This document shows, piece by piece, positions 8,383 to 17,739 of a stretch of 64,000 bases of DNA. The stretch lies in NCBI GenBank assembly GCA_913778505.1, contig CAJYWD010000046.1, positions 74,566-138,565 on the forward strand, written 5' to 3'. A model generated the notes under the pieces. It was not told the origin of the DNA. It did not search any database and saw nothing but the letters and a program-made list of their open reading frames with translations. The DNA is from an uncultured Chryseobacterium sp. GTDB taxonomy: Bacteria > Bacteroidota > Bacteroidia > Flavobacteriales > Weeksellaceae. Every line of letters starts with the position of its first letter. Position 1 is the first letter of the stretch. Made by a program: the position numbers and the translations under genes.

Positions 8383-9699
8383 TTAATTTTTTATGACTTT
8401 CTGTGCAGACATTTTCCCTGTCTCATCTGTAAAATTAATGATATAAGTACCTGCAGAAAGGTGGCTGATGTCTATCAGCTTGGTGTTATGATAGCTCGCA
8501 ACCTTCTGCCCTGCCAGATTGTATATTACTGCTTCTTTAATATCGGTATTCAGGAAAAGATATCCAGATGTGGGATTGGGATAGAAAATCGTTTTCGCTT
8601 GATTTTCTATTTCATGGTTGGCGAGAATGCTGCTGCAGTCCGTAGCGAATGTAGCAGTGGGATCTTTCTGCCATAATGTCTGGCTGGAACTGTATGCTAC
8701 ATCATCTACCTGTATACATTTTAGATTCGGACTATTAATAGCGAAAAAACCAACAGCATTTCTATTATTTGAATTTTTGACGTTGATAAATTTCATCTTG
8801 TTGTTACTCACTGCATTCAAATAGATCAACTCACCATTTTTAGATGCATCAATGACGGTAAGCTGGGATTGATTAGCATAAAAATACTGTAGCATCGGAT
8901 GATTGGAAAGATCAATATCTGTAATCAACGTGCTATCCATGATAAATTGTCTCAGATAAAGCTGTTTACTGATATCGACAGTTGTTATGGGATTGGCCTG
9001 GATCAGAAAAGTATCGAGCAAAGCGTTCTTGGAGACATTGATCTGTTGGAGCTTGTTCAGGCCTACATTGAGATAGGTAAGCCTTGAATTATTGGATAAG
9101 TCTATTGAGGAGATCTTGTTCGCTGCGATATTTAACTCTGTAAGCCTGGGGTTTTTGGTCACATCTATACTGGAAACATTGTTCGAGGCAAAATATAAGT
9201 TAGTAAGCATCGGGCATCTGGTAACATCCAGGGCTTCTATAGCATTGAACATCAAGCTTATTAAGGATAACTGAGGATGACTTCCAAAAGTAATTTCCTT
9301 CAAAGATGCGGACTTGCTGATATCCACCATTGTTAATTTGGAATTTTGCGAAAGATCAAGTGTAGTCAACAGAGAATTATTAATGGAAATCTTATTGATC
9401 TCCTTATTTCCCGTGATATCTACAGTGGTAACCTTAGAACCATTGATAACAAGTGACGACAGGTTTTTGAAATATTTGACTTCCGGAACGTCCTTTATAT
9501 TGCCTGTAAATATAAATCCGCCTGTATACTCCTGCGCTTCGGTCATCTGGATCTCTCCGTCCTTATTGGCATCAATGTTCGTATAGAGCAAAATGTATTC
9601 TAAAAAGTTTTCATCTACAAAATTGATATTTTGTGCTTTTGCCGGCGCAAAACTGCTGCTGAAGATCATCAGCCATACGAGTGCTATGGATTTTTTCAT
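8383..9699 (-). CDS. Secreted leucine-rich-repeat protein with T9SS sorting domain
   Basis: 438 residues with a signal peptide ending in PAKAQ. An EF-hand-like calcium loop (DANKDGEIQMTEA) follows near residue 45. About a dozen repeats of 20-22 residues come next with the pattern L..LDLS.N..L..., e.g. NPRLTELNIAANKISSIDLS, resembling bacterial LRR proteins of the internalin style. The C-terminus is a type A sorting domain (IFYPNPTSGYLFLN ... LSAGTYIINF). LRR solenoids usually bind protein or glycan ligands; the ligand here is unknown. The start codon overlaps the stop of the upstream ELWxxDGT gene as ATGA, so the two are probably translationally coupled. Confidence 0.9.
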   Translation of the reverse strand: MKKSIALVWLMIFSSSFAPAKAQNINFVDENFLEYILLYTNIDANKDGEIQMTEAQEYTGGFIFTGNIKDVPEVKYFKNLSSLVINGSKVTTVDITGNKEINKISINNSLLTTLDLSQNSKLTMVDISKSASLKEITFGSHPQLSLISLMFNAIEALDVTRCPMLTNLYFASNNVSSIDVTKNPRLTELNIAANKISSIDLSNNSRLTYLNVGLNKLQQINVSKNALLDTFLIQANPITTVDISKQLYLRQFIMDSTLITDIDLSNHPMLQYFYANQSQLTVIDASKNGELIYLNAVSNNKMKFINVKNSNNRNAVGFFAINSPNLKCIQVDDVAYSSSQTLWQKDPTATFATDCSSILANHEIENQAKTIFYPNPTSGYLFLNTDIKEAVIYNLAGQKVASYHNTKLIDISHLSAGTYIINFTDETGKMSAQKVIKN

Positions 9700-11087
9700 T
9701 GTACAATTATTTTATTAGTGTCCACAATTCCTTGTTTTGATTTTGTGACAATGATATAATTACCCTCAGGAACTGATAATTGGGCCTTGTTATCGTTAAT
9801 TTTCACATTTTTATTTATCAGACGGCCATTACTGTCATAAAGATCGTACGTGAGAACTTCCCTTCCCCGAAAGAAGATATCACCGCGGGTGGGAATGGGA
9901 TAAACCACTGCATTTTTTTTCGCCAGATCAGAAGTCGCCAGATTGGGAAGCTCGATCTTATATAATTCCTGACCGTTTGCAACATTTAATTTTGCAGATA
10001 GATAAAGATTCCCGTTATACGCCTCCATCTTGCCGAGGACAAAATTTGCATATCCCGGCTTAAGCTCCAGTGTCATCCTGGTACCATTTTCCGTACCATC
10101 ACTTTCCCACAATCTAGCCTCGCCGGATCCGTCTGCCGCTAGAAAGTACAGCTTTCCGTTGACCTCGCAGAGGCTATTAGGATTAGATGATTGTGAGCCT
10201 GGATTTATATCTTTCACCATTTTGGTATTTTCTTCAGTTCCATCGGTACTCCACATCTCTACCCCGCTCGTTCCGTTGTTGGCAGTAAAAAAAACCTTCC
10301 CGCCAGCTTCTCGGAAGTTACCAGGAAATGAATTAGACGTTCCGGGGTTGATGTTTTTCACCTGCACTGTCCCACTCTCGGTACCGTCGGTTTTCCAAAG
10401 TTCGAATCCAGCGGAGGGAGATCCGGCTGTAAAAAACAAAGTATTGAAAAGTCCACTATAGAAAAAATTCTGCGGATTGGAAGTGGTATTAGGATTAATC
10501 GTTTTCAGCAGCGAAACAGCTGCTCCGTCATAAACGTAAAGTTGCAGATTATTGGAAGTTGAATTGGCGCTTCCCCCAGTTACTATCTTTCCGTTAACAG
10601 GTCCCATCTGCCCTGACACCACAACAGGAGTATCAACCTGGGTTACTACACTTCCTTCCAGATAAGACAACTTACCATTAATACGGAAAAAAAATTTGTT
10701 GTTAGCCAGAATTATATTTGCCGCAGAGGACATTCCGCTGGCCGCAGGTTTGATACCTTCTTCTTCAGTATAACTATAAAAACCGGCATTACCCAGAAGG
10801 GTCTGCAGGTAGAGTTTGCCATCCTTTACCAGCATGTTCCCAGGGATAGAACTTCCTGTACCGGGATTTATATCTGCGGTAAGCTTGGTGCCAGCTTCTG
10901 TACCATCTGTAGACCACAATTCCATTCCGGATTCCGCACTGGTTGCGATGAAATACAATTTGTTATTGAAGTTCGTGAATCCGCTGGGCGTAGACGGCTG
11001 AGCACCCGGATTGATATCCTTGAGCAGGGAAATGCTTTGAGCACTCACCAGGTTTGCTGCCAAAAGGGTAAATATTATTTTTTTCAT
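9696..11087 (-). CDS. ELWxxDGT-repeat secreted protein with T9SS sorting domain (copy 2)
   Basis: Start placed at the ATG at 11087, which begins the signal peptide MKKIIFTLLAANLVSAQ; the frame is open to 11147, but that extension overlaps the previous gene. About 463 residues. Repeats of about 50 residues contain ELW(S/K)TDGTE.GT followed by DINPG, as in the ELWxxDGTxxGT repeat family, which probably forms a beta-propeller-like fold. A C-terminal type A sorting domain follows (YPIPTRGDIFFRG ... VPEGNYIIV). It is clearly paralogous to the next upstream gene (11104-12561), from which it is separated by 16 bp. The binding function is unknown. Confidence 0.88.
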   Translation of the reverse strand: MKKIIFTLLAANLVSAQSISLLKDINPGAQPSTPSGFTNFNNKLYFIATSAESGMELWSTDGTEAGTKLTADINPGTGSSIPGNMLVKDGKLYLQTLLGNAGFYSYTEEEGIKPAASGMSSAANIILANNKFFFRINGKLSYLEGSVVTQVDTPVVVSGQMGPVNGKIVTGGSANSTSNNLQLYVYDGAAVSLLKTINPNTTSNPQNFFYSGLFNTLFFTAGSPSAGFELWKTDGTESGTVQVKNINPGTSNSFPGNFREAGGKVFFTANNGTSGVEMWSTDGTEENTKMVKDINPGSQSSNPNSLCEVNGKLYFLAADGSGEARLWESDGTENGTRMTLELKPGYANFVLGKMEAYNGNLYLSAKLNVANGQELYKIELPNLATSDLAKKNAVVYPIPTRGDIFFRGREVLTYDLYDSNGRLINKNVKINDNKAQLSVPEGNYIIVTKSKQGIVDTNKIIVQ

Positions 11088-11103
11088 GATAGTGATTAAT
11101 CTA

Positions 11104-12561
11104 TTATTGAATGATAATTTTGGAAGAGGTATTGACTTTTTTATCATCGGATGAGATCTTCAGCAGATAGCTTCCTGCTTTGCTGTTCAGATTGATCTTA
11201 CTGTCCTGGAATTTTCCGGTTTTGATGATACGCCCGGAAATGTCCAGTAACTCAAAGACTCCGGATTGGACATTTGTTAACCTAACCTCTCCGTGGGTAG
11301 GATTCGGGTAAAGAGAGATCTTCGGGGAGGCTATATTTTCTGCATGAAGTGTTTCTGTAGGTAGATTGACCTTATAAAGCTCCACGCCGATCTGATCTGA
11401 TGAATCTAGTCGTGCAGCTGCATAGAGATTATTGTTATAAACAGCAAGTCCAAAAGCTGTGGGAAGTGCAGCAAGCATTTTCGTCCCTTCGTCAGTACCA
11501 TCCGAAGTCCACATCTGCTTGGAACCACCGTTGGCATTTACCAGAAAGTACAATTTATTATTCAAGACAGTCAGTTTATCAGGCGAGGATCCGGAAGAAC
11601 CCGGAATAATATCCTTCATCATTCTTGTACCTTCTGCAGTTCCGTCCGTAACCCAAAGCTCTGTTCCGCTCAAGGATCCGTCTGTAGCAGAGAAATAAAC
11701 TTTGCCATTACATTCTGTGAAATTAGCAGGACTGGAGCCTGCAGTCGTATTGGTGGTATTGATATCTTTTACCTGCATTGTACCTTCCGAAGTGCCGTCA
11801 GTCACCCATAGCTCTACACCATTTCCTCCATTAGCTGAAAAAAATGTTTTGCCAAGTGCCGGACTGTAATAGAAATTCTGAGGATAAGCTGTGGCGTTAG
11901 GGTTGATGGTTTGCAGTAATTCCAGACTAGTGCCGTTCAGTTTAAACAGCTGATACCAAGTAGGATTGGCTGCAGTTTTATACTGTCCGTTAGCGATCAC
12001 CTGCTGCCCGACATTTCCGAGGAACATTACCGTTACATTGTCATCCAATAGTGATGGCTGCATACTGTCATCCAGTGTATAGAGGCGTTGCGCAGTGGGT
12101 GTCACTGTGCTATTGGTGGCCTTGAAATATAACTTATCATTGCTGGTGATATATGTAGTGGGAAACTTAACAGTGGTAGAAACCGTTTTAAGCTCTCCGG
12201 AGCTGTCATAAGACATCATTACACCAGATGTATTGGTACCATTAACAGGAACAGAAGCTGTAAAAAAAAGTTTATTTCCAAAAACATAAAGATTTGTGGG
12301 AGAGGACGAGGATGTCCCCGGGCTTATATCCGCAACCAGCGTGGTACCAGCAGAAGTGCCGTCACTCTCCCAAAGCTCCGTGCCGCTGGCAGACCCGGAC
12401 AAGCTGTAAGTAGCACTGAAATACATTTTATTATTATAGACAGCAAAGTTAGATGGTGCCGAATTACTGGCACCGGGATTGATGTCTTTTACTAGTGTGA
12501 ATGATGTCTGAGCAGAAACAATTGTACCGAGAAGGATCGCTAAAAAGTTGATTTTTTTCAT
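11104..12561 (-). CDS. ELWxxDGT-repeat secreted protein with T9SS sorting domain (copy 1)
   Basis: 485 residues starting MKKINFLAILLGTIVSAQ, a standard signal peptide. It carries five or more repeats with ELW(E/V)(S/T)DGT..GT and DI(S/N)PG motifs, and a C-terminal sorting domain (SLYPNPTHGEVRL ... AGSYLLKI). It is the first gene of the four-gene operon ending at 5790. All four products carry T9SS type A signals, so the operon exports or anchors a set of surface proteins together. The repeat positions align with the downstream copy, so the pair arose by tandem duplication. Confidence 0.88.
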   Translation of the reverse strand: MKKINFLAILLGTIVSAQTSFTLVKDINPGASNSAPSNFAVYNNKMYFSATYSLSGSASGTELWESDGTSAGTTLVADISPGTSSSSPTNLYVFGNKLFFTASVPVNGTNTSGVMMSYDSSGELKTVSTTVKFPTTYITSNDKLYFKATNSTVTPTAQRLYTLDDSMQPSLLDDNVTVMFLGNVGQQVIANGQYKTAANPTWYQLFKLNGTSLELLQTINPNATAYPQNFYYSPALGKTFFSANGGNGVELWVTDGTSEGTMQVKDINTTNTTAGSSPANFTECNGKVYFSATDGSLSGTELWVTDGTAEGTRMMKDIIPGSSGSSPDKLTVLNNKLYFLVNANGGSKQMWTSDGTDEGTKMLAALPTAFGLAVYNNNLYAAARLDSSDQIGVELYKVNLPTETLHAENIASPKISLYPNPTHGEVRLTNVQSGVFELLDISGRIIKTGKFQDSKINLNSKAGSYLLKISSDDKKVNTSSKIIIQ

Positions 12562-12702
12562 ATCGATAAAGTTTTTTTAAAGTGAAATTCTTACAGATGA
12601 TCAAGAAAAATTATCTATAATACAAAGGCATATCCAGGTATTTTATCTTGAATTTAATTGTATCTAAAGTATGATCGTTTTCAGGAATTCGGAAGCGGGA
12701 TA

Positions 12703-12737
12703 CTATCATATTTAAGAAAAATACTTGAATATGATAG
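12703..12737. promoter_or_regulatory. Long AT-rich inverted repeat in the regulator/T9SS-operon gap
   Basis: CTATCATATTTAAG (12703-12716) and CTTGAATATGATAG (12724-12737) pair at 13 of 14 positions around a 7-base loop. It lies after the stop of the TPR gene (12797) and upstream of the T9SS operon start (12561). There is no T run after it on either strand, so it may be an operator or an RNA hairpin rather than an intrinsic terminator. Confidence 0.45.
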
Positions 12738-12796
12738 CATTAATCCAATCGTAAAAATTTAACAATCAAGAATTTACTGATATTAAAACAGTACTG

Positions 12797-13870
12797 TCAG
12801 GAATTGACATTTTTTTTGGAAAAACGGTAGAGAAATATGACCAGAGCCGTAAAAATAGAGACAATCAAGGCGATGACAGAGAGATCCATGATCCAATTTT
12901 TTCTGCTCTTTTCCACATAATCGGCATTGATGTCATTGATTAACTTTTGAATCATTTCTTTTTTTGATTTATCGATAATCAACAAACTCTGGTTAAATTT
13001 ATTAAAATAATAAATATATTGCTCATATTCCTTCCGGAGATAATAATATTGAGCCATTGATTGAAAATACAAGGCATTGAGTTCCGCATCATACTTCAGT
13101 AGATTATTGGACTTTATGCTTCTCAGGAGCTTTCCTGCTGCATCAATTTTTTTATTTTTCAGATCGATATTGATAAGGCCCAGAGCGGCAAAATCCCTGT
13201 TATAGCCCAATCCTATGTTTTTACTCTCCAGAACATCTGTGTAGAGAATTTCTGCTTCCGTACTTTTCCCCAATGCTTCCAAACACTGGGCTTTTTGAAT
13301 TTTTATCAGCATTCTGTTGGTCTGCATGACATCTTCGTCTCGCAACAAATCATAGACCGCCAAAGCTTTATCAAAATATTTTATGGCATACTCGCAATTG
13401 AGTTCACTTTTAAAAACGATACCTTTGACATTATAAACATTCCCCTGAATAAAGAGAAGATCCTTTGGCAATTGGCCAGAATTAATGAGATTTTCCGCTT
13501 TGTCCAGATTTCGCTTCGCATCGGCCATCATATCAATTTGCTGATACTGATTTCCAAGCATAGAAAGAAAGCGGATCTGATTGATCCTATCTTCGTTTTC
13601 AGTAGACATTGTAATCCCTTTGTTGCAATTGATAATGACCTGGCTGATGTCTCCCAGCACCATCTGTGCATTCACCAGTTTGGAAAGCGCTATGATCTTG
13701 GTAGGGTAATCTTCCGCACGCTGCAAAACGTCTTTAGAAATCTGTACGGACTTCTCAGGGTTTGTAAAAATCAGATTAGTCGCTTCTGCAAGCTGTTTAT
13801 TCTTATCCGGTCTCTGTCCCTGAGCGTTAAAGATAATTAGCGTCAATATGAGTAGCAGTCGTGATTTCAT
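12797..13870 (-). CDS. TPR protein with C-terminal membrane anchor
   Basis: Start placed at the ATG at 13870 (MKSRLLLILTLIIFNAQGQ, a signal peptide); the longer frame to 13960 lies wholly inside the upstream gene. About 357 residues. Helical TPR-like repeats span roughly 30-310 (NPEKSVQISKDVLQRAE, KYFDKALAVYDLL). One transmembrane helix (WIMDLSVIALIVSIFTALVI) lies near the C-terminus with a short basic tail. It has the sensor-like layout of the neighbouring AraC protein but lacks the DNA-binding domain. Its start overlaps the stop of that gene as ATGA, so the two are co-translated and may form a signalling pair. Confidence 0.78.
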   Translation of the reverse strand: MKSRLLLILTLIIFNAQGQRPDKNKQLAEATNLIFTNPEKSVQISKDVLQRAEDYPTKIIALSKLVNAQMVLGDISQVIINCNKGITMSTENEDRINQIRFLSMLGNQYQQIDMMADAKRNLDKAENLINSGQLPKDLLFIQGNVYNVKGIVFKSELNCEYAIKYFDKALAVYDLLRDEDVMQTNRMLIKIQKAQCLEALGKSTEAEILYTDVLESKNIGLGYNRDFAALGLINIDLKNKKIDAAGKLLRSIKSNNLLKYDAELNALYFQSMAQYYYLRKEYEQYIYYFNKFNQSLLIIDKSKKEMIQKLINDINADYVEKSRKNWIMDLSVIALIVSIFTALVIFLYRFSKKNVNS

Positions 13871-15321
13871 CCGTTTAGCTTTTGTAGAAATTCTGTTGGA
13901 GAAAGTCCCATTCTGTTCTTGAAAATGGTTGCAAACATGCTGTGCGAAGAAAATCCGCACTCTTCCGCCAGGTAGCTGACCTTGTATTTTCTGTATTCGG
14001 GATCGTGACGCAGTTTGTCAACAATGTAATCAATCCTCAGATTATTGATATAAGTGTTGAAATTAGAATTTTTATGCCTGTTTATAACTTCAGACAGATA
14101 CTTTGCGTTGGTATCAAACTGTTGTGCAAGGGTTTTTACAGAAACTGTCTTCTGAATAAATTTATTACTCTTTTCGAAAGCATCCAGTTTCTCCAGAAGT
14201 TTTTTTTCAGTTTTATCAGGAATTACATATCCTTTGATTTCTTTGCTATCAGGACTCTGTTTTTTTGGCCGGGATCTGTATTTGAACCAATAAATAAGAA
14301 GAATAACAGTGATGCAAATCATGACTACGGCAATATACACATACCGGAAAACCTGTTGCTGAACCTTGAGTTTCTGCTCAGTAGCAAGTTTTACATGATT
14401 CACAAGAATTGCCCTGGCTGCCGTCTTATGTGAGTCTGCATTCTGAGTAATTCTGTAGTATCTATCATTGGCTTTGCCCAGCGTCTGAAAATCCTGGGTA
14501 CCGGCTGCAGCACTTGCAAGATTTCTGTAGTATTCAGCTTTCAGTTCACGATTTGATAACAATAATGCAGAATCTTCAAAATTTTTAAGCCATTGGAACG
14601 CTGCCTCAGGACGATTTTTCCTGAGTTCTATTCCTGATAAATCAGTGTAAACCAAAACATCATAATAGAGTCCTGGATTGTATTTATTAAGAAGTCTGCG
14701 CGCAGAATTTCTTAGAGTGATGGACTGTGGATTATCATCGCCAAGCAATTGCGAAAGCCATACCTGACCTTTTATCATATTAACGACATCCCCATTCTTC
14801 ACCGATAGTGCGACCATGCTTTTCAGAATATTGACTCTTTCCGATTTCGTAAATAAGTTAAAATTGCTCTTATCGATCGTCAGATCCAGCAAAGATTGCA
14901 AAGTCTGGGAATCATAACTTTTTATAAGGCTATTTACTTTGATCTCACTGTTCAATCCCAATGACTGATACAGCAGTGCATACAAATATTGATACTGCAG
15001 GAACAAGCCTGGCCGGTCATCATTTTCAGCAATTTTTTGTAATGGGAGTAAATTGTTTAATGCTTCTTCGCAGTTACCCTGGGTTAGAAATGACTTGACC
15101 CGGAGAAGCCGAGCATCTACAGGTGAGATCCTGGAATAGTAATCCAGAAGCGGAGCTAGCTTTTTTCCTTCATACTGCATTTTGTCATTGATCTCATCTC
15201 TCAGTATTCGAACATCACCAACTGTTTGCGGATAAGAAAAAACAAAGACCAATACAAAGAATGACGATAGAATGTAATCGGCCGTGAGTAATTTCAATAT
15301 CTTTTTTTTTCTTTCAGTCAT
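13867..15321 (-). CDS. Membrane-spanning TPR regulator with AraC-type DNA-binding domain
   Basis: About 484 residues from the ATG at 15321; the frame extends four codons further to a TTG. An N-terminal hydrophobic segment and TPR-like helices (about 40-320) are followed by one transmembrane helix (YIAVVMICITVILLIYW). The C-terminal AraC/XylS double HTH (about 380-484) includes FDTNAKYLSEVINRHKNSNF and AEECGFSSHSMFATIFKNRM. TPR-TM-AraC proteins are common in Chryseobacterium-like genomes and are thought to couple an extracytoplasmic signal to transcription. The four-gene T9SS operon starting at 12561 is the obvious candidate target, on position alone. Confidence 0.85.
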   Translation of the reverse strand: MTERKKKILKLLTADYILSSFFVLVFVFSYPQTVGDVRILRDEINDKMQYEGKKLAPLLDYYSRISPVDARLLRVKSFLTQGNCEEALNNLLPLQKIAENDDRPGLFLQYQYLYALLYQSLGLNSEIKVNSLIKSYDSQTLQSLLDLTIDKSNFNLFTKSERVNILKSMVALSVKNGDVVNMIKGQVWLSQLLGDDNPQSITLRNSARRLLNKYNPGLYYDVLVYTDLSGIELRKNRPEAAFQWLKNFEDSALLLSNRELKAEYYRNLASAAAGTQDFQTLGKANDRYYRITQNADSHKTAARAILVNHVKLATEQKLKVQQQVFRYVYIAVVMICITVILLIYWFKYRSRPKKQSPDSKEIKGYVIPDKTEKKLLEKLDAFEKSNKFIQKTVSVKTLAQQFDTNAKYLSEVINRHKNSNFNTYINNLRIDYIVDKLRHDPEYRKYKVSYLAEECGFSSHSMFATIFKNRMGLSPTEFLQKLNG

Positions 15322-15652
15322 AATGATGTACAAAAGTATGAATTAAATTGAAAATTGCGGTACATCAATAGGGTCATAGGCTGATGATGCACCTCCACAT
15401 ATCATTAGCTTGATCTGGCTAGTTCCAAATCGAAAATTCCTCCCAGTCGCCGTAAGGAAATTCATCCCTGCCATCTGGAATAGATGTTTCGCCAAGTTGC
15501 GCCTGGGCTTCACTACTTTTTTATCTTTGGAAAGGATCAAAGAACACAGAACGGCAAGATCAATAATTTTAAAGAGATAAGGAATTCATTCTGAGATAAA
15601 GACGTCTTAAATATTTTGTTAATAAGGTGTAGGAATCATTTAATGTAATGTA
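15322..15652. other. Gap with no convincing gene
   Basis: Between the AraC-type gene and the S41 peptidase promoter. A leftward frame at 15343-15540 has only a TTG start, no similarity I recognise and an unusual composition, so I do not annotate it as a gene. It may be a decayed fragment. Confidence 0.4.
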
Positions 15653-15660
15653 TAAATTTG
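15653..15660 (+). promoter_or_regulatory. TAnnTTTG -7 element for the S41 peptidase gene
   Basis: TAAATTTG matches the Bacteroidetes -7 consensus exactly. It lies 22 bp before the chosen ATG at 15682. No TTTG stands at the usual distance upstream, so only half of the promoter is supported. It overlaps the alternative TTG start at 15658 and so argues for the 15682 start. Confidence 0.4.
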
Positions 15661-15681
15661 CTGACCTGCTTAGATGTGATT

Positions 15682-16701
15682 ATGATACAGATCTTTAAAA
15701 AAATATTCCTCAGTTTACTTTCTTTTTGTTCCATTATAATTTGCTGTCAAAATTTTAAAAATGACAGTATTAAATCAATCGTCGATAAATCTTTAGATTT
15801 GATCAAAGCCAACGCTGTCGATACCGAAAATATTCTATTGATAGAAAAGGCTTTATACGGCAAATCGAAAGATCTGAATTCTTTTTCAGAGGCAGCTCCC
15901 ATCTACACTGAAGTATTTTCTTTACTTAAAGATTTCCACGGAGGCCTGAAGTACAAAGGCAAAACCTATGGATGGAACAAGCCGCAAGCTTACGGGAACA
16001 CTTATCTAAAATCAAGATTAGGCAAAGAAAAATTGGTGGTAGCCAAGGTACTCAATCACAATACCGGATACATCAGGATTCCTGGAAATGATGATTTCTC
16101 ATTCAGAAAAGTGGACAGCATTGCGAACGATATCGTGGATCGCCTTAACAGCGTCAATTCAAAAAGGATAAAATCCTGGATCATCGATCTGAGAACCAAT
16201 ACTGGTGGCAATATGTATCCTATATTATTGGGACTGAAGGAATTTATCTCTGATCAGGATATTATTTTCGGTGGATTCAGAAATGGAAAAGGAGAATCTT
16301 CGGGAAAATGGGAAATTCGGGGTGGACAAATGTTGATAGACGGCATCGAACTGAAAAGACAAAGACATTTAACCCTACCACTTAAAAAGGACGTTCCGGT
16401 CATTATCCTGACCAGCTGCTATACAGCAAGCGCCGGAGAAATGACGGCAATATCTTTAATTGGCAGAAAAAATACGGTAGTGGTCGGTGAGCCAAGCGCC
16501 GGCTACACAACAGCCGTACAGGGATTTCGGATCAATCAGGATACCGGAATCAACCTTTCTACGGACTATGTCGTAGACAGGAATTCAAAAATCTACACTA
16601 GTAATATTACTCCTGATTTTCAAATCATAGGTGGAGACAATCTTGAACAACTTGAAGAAGATAAGAAAATCTTGCAGGCCCTGAAGCTGCTGAAACAATA
16701 A
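15682..16701 (+). CDS. S41-family (C-terminal processing-like) peptidase, exported
   Basis: 339 residues from the ATG at 15682. The N-terminus is a signal sequence ending in SIIICCQN, which could be a lipobox, so the protein may be a lipoprotein. The S41 core is clear: IDLRTNTGGNMYP near residue 165-180, the catalytic-serine motif TASAGEM near residue 250, then VVVGEPSAGYTTA. There is no obvious PDZ domain, which makes it shorter than CtpA/Prc. Likely role: a periplasmic or outer-membrane serine protease. It stands alone between divergent and convergent neighbours. Confidence 0.85.
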   Translation: MIQIFKKIFLSLLSFCSIIICCQNFKNDSIKSIVDKSLDLIKANAVDTENILLIEKALYGKSKDLNSFSEAAPIYTEVFSLLKDFHGGLKYKGKTYGWNKPQAYGNTYLKSRLGKEKLVVAKVLNHNTGYIRIPGNDDFSFRKVDSIANDIVDRLNSVNSKRIKSWIIDLRTNTGGNMYPILLGLKEFISDQDIIFGGFRNGKGESSGKWEIRGGQMLIDGIELKRQRHLTLPLKKDVPVIILTSCYTASAGEMTAISLIGRKNTVVVGEPSAGYTTAVQGFRINQDTGINLSTDYVVDRNSKIYTSNITPDFQIIGGDNLEQLEEDKKILQALKLLKQ

Positions 16702-16794
16702 GCCGGGATTATGTCAATACGATTTTTAAGATTTTAATCAATTCCTTTGTGACGATCGAAAAACTTCTATAGACGGATCGACTTCATAAAAGCA

Positions 16795-17661
16795 TCAGAT
16801 ATTAAAAGCAGATTTGTACTTGCGATTGGGTTTCATATAGACCATTTGATTTTTAAAGTCTATAATGATATTAAAACGTTTGAGTATTTCGCTTCCAATA
16901 TAATTGGTCTCATAACCGGCAGGTTTTTTCTGAGTATTTAGCTCCGCAGATACATTTTGAATTTTGTATTTCCCTATCCATAACTCCTTAACATTCACTG
17001 TATTAAGTGGTATCTCTTCATTATTGGAATTATGAAGTACTGTCGTTTTCAGAACCTGTAGTTGATCGGTCGGAAACTTTAGTCTGGCTAGCAAATTATT
17101 ATCCAACACCAATCCTTTCTGAAATCCTGTATCAAATAAAAATTTCGTCCTGATTTTTTGATCGTCCTGAGCTATTTCGAGATTGATCAAAAAATGCTCT
17201 TTTAAAACCTCCATTCCAAACTTTTCATAATTCCTGCTTTTCTTTGGAAGCATAGCATGTACTGTCATAAGATTTTCATCATAGTTAATCTCCAAAACTT
17301 TCCCGCCGAACATATTCCATCCGAACATCCCTTCTGTTTCCTGTGCCGCAATTTCTACAGGATAGATCTGCTGGTGGTTCCATTCCATATTGCCAATTCT
17401 GAAATTTTCATCACTTATGTCTGCCATAGTCAGTTTCACGCCTTTAGGATTCAAATATTTTTTGATAGCATCTTTAGTTAAATAGAAATCTATCGCACCG
17501 GTATCGAAGGTAAGAAACAGAGAATCTTTGTAATTCAAAACCGCTTTCACTTTTATATTGTTCCCAGGCGTCAGCTCAAAGGGAATTTTCTCGAAGTTCT
17601 TCCGTTGAGCCATCCCGAGGCTAAACAGGGATAATAAAATGATAGAAAATAGATGTTTCAT
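16795..17661 (-). CDS. Retropepsin-like aspartic protease, exported
   Basis: 288 residues with signal peptide MKHLFSIILLSLFSLGMAQ. Two aspartic-protease half-motifs are visible: FDTGAIDFYL near residue 54 and FDTGFQKGLVLD near residue 178. IGSEILKRFNIIIDF at the end matches the second strand of the active-site lobe seen in bacterial retropepsin-like proteins. It could act on peptides in the periplasm; no substrate is known. It sits 79 bp downstream of the TonB-dependent receptor gene, in the same orientation, and may be co-transcribed with it. Confidence 0.8.
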   Translation of the reverse strand: MKHLFSIILLSLFSLGMAQRKNFEKIPFELTPGNNIKVKAVLNYKDSLFLTFDTGAIDFYLTKDAIKKYLNPKGVKLTMADISDENFRIGNMEWNHQQIYPVEIAAQETEGMFGWNMFGGKVLEINYDENLMTVHAMLPKKSRNYEKFGMEVLKEHFLINLEIAQDDQKIRTKFLFDTGFQKGLVLDNNLLARLKFPTDQLQVLKTTVLHNSNNEEIPLNTVNVKELWIGKYKIQNVSAELNTQKKPAGYETNYIGSEILKRFNIIIDFKNQMVYMKPNRKYKSAFNI

Positions 17662-17739
17662 GTTATGAGTTCCGGCTTTTTATGATTTGATTTGAAAGAT
17701 AAGAACTTTGATGCGACTTAACTACTGATTATACAATTT

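Noticed and set aside
15343-15540. 65-codon leftward frame with TTG start
   Set aside because: No ATG, no promoter, no recognised similarity. At most a decayed fragment.
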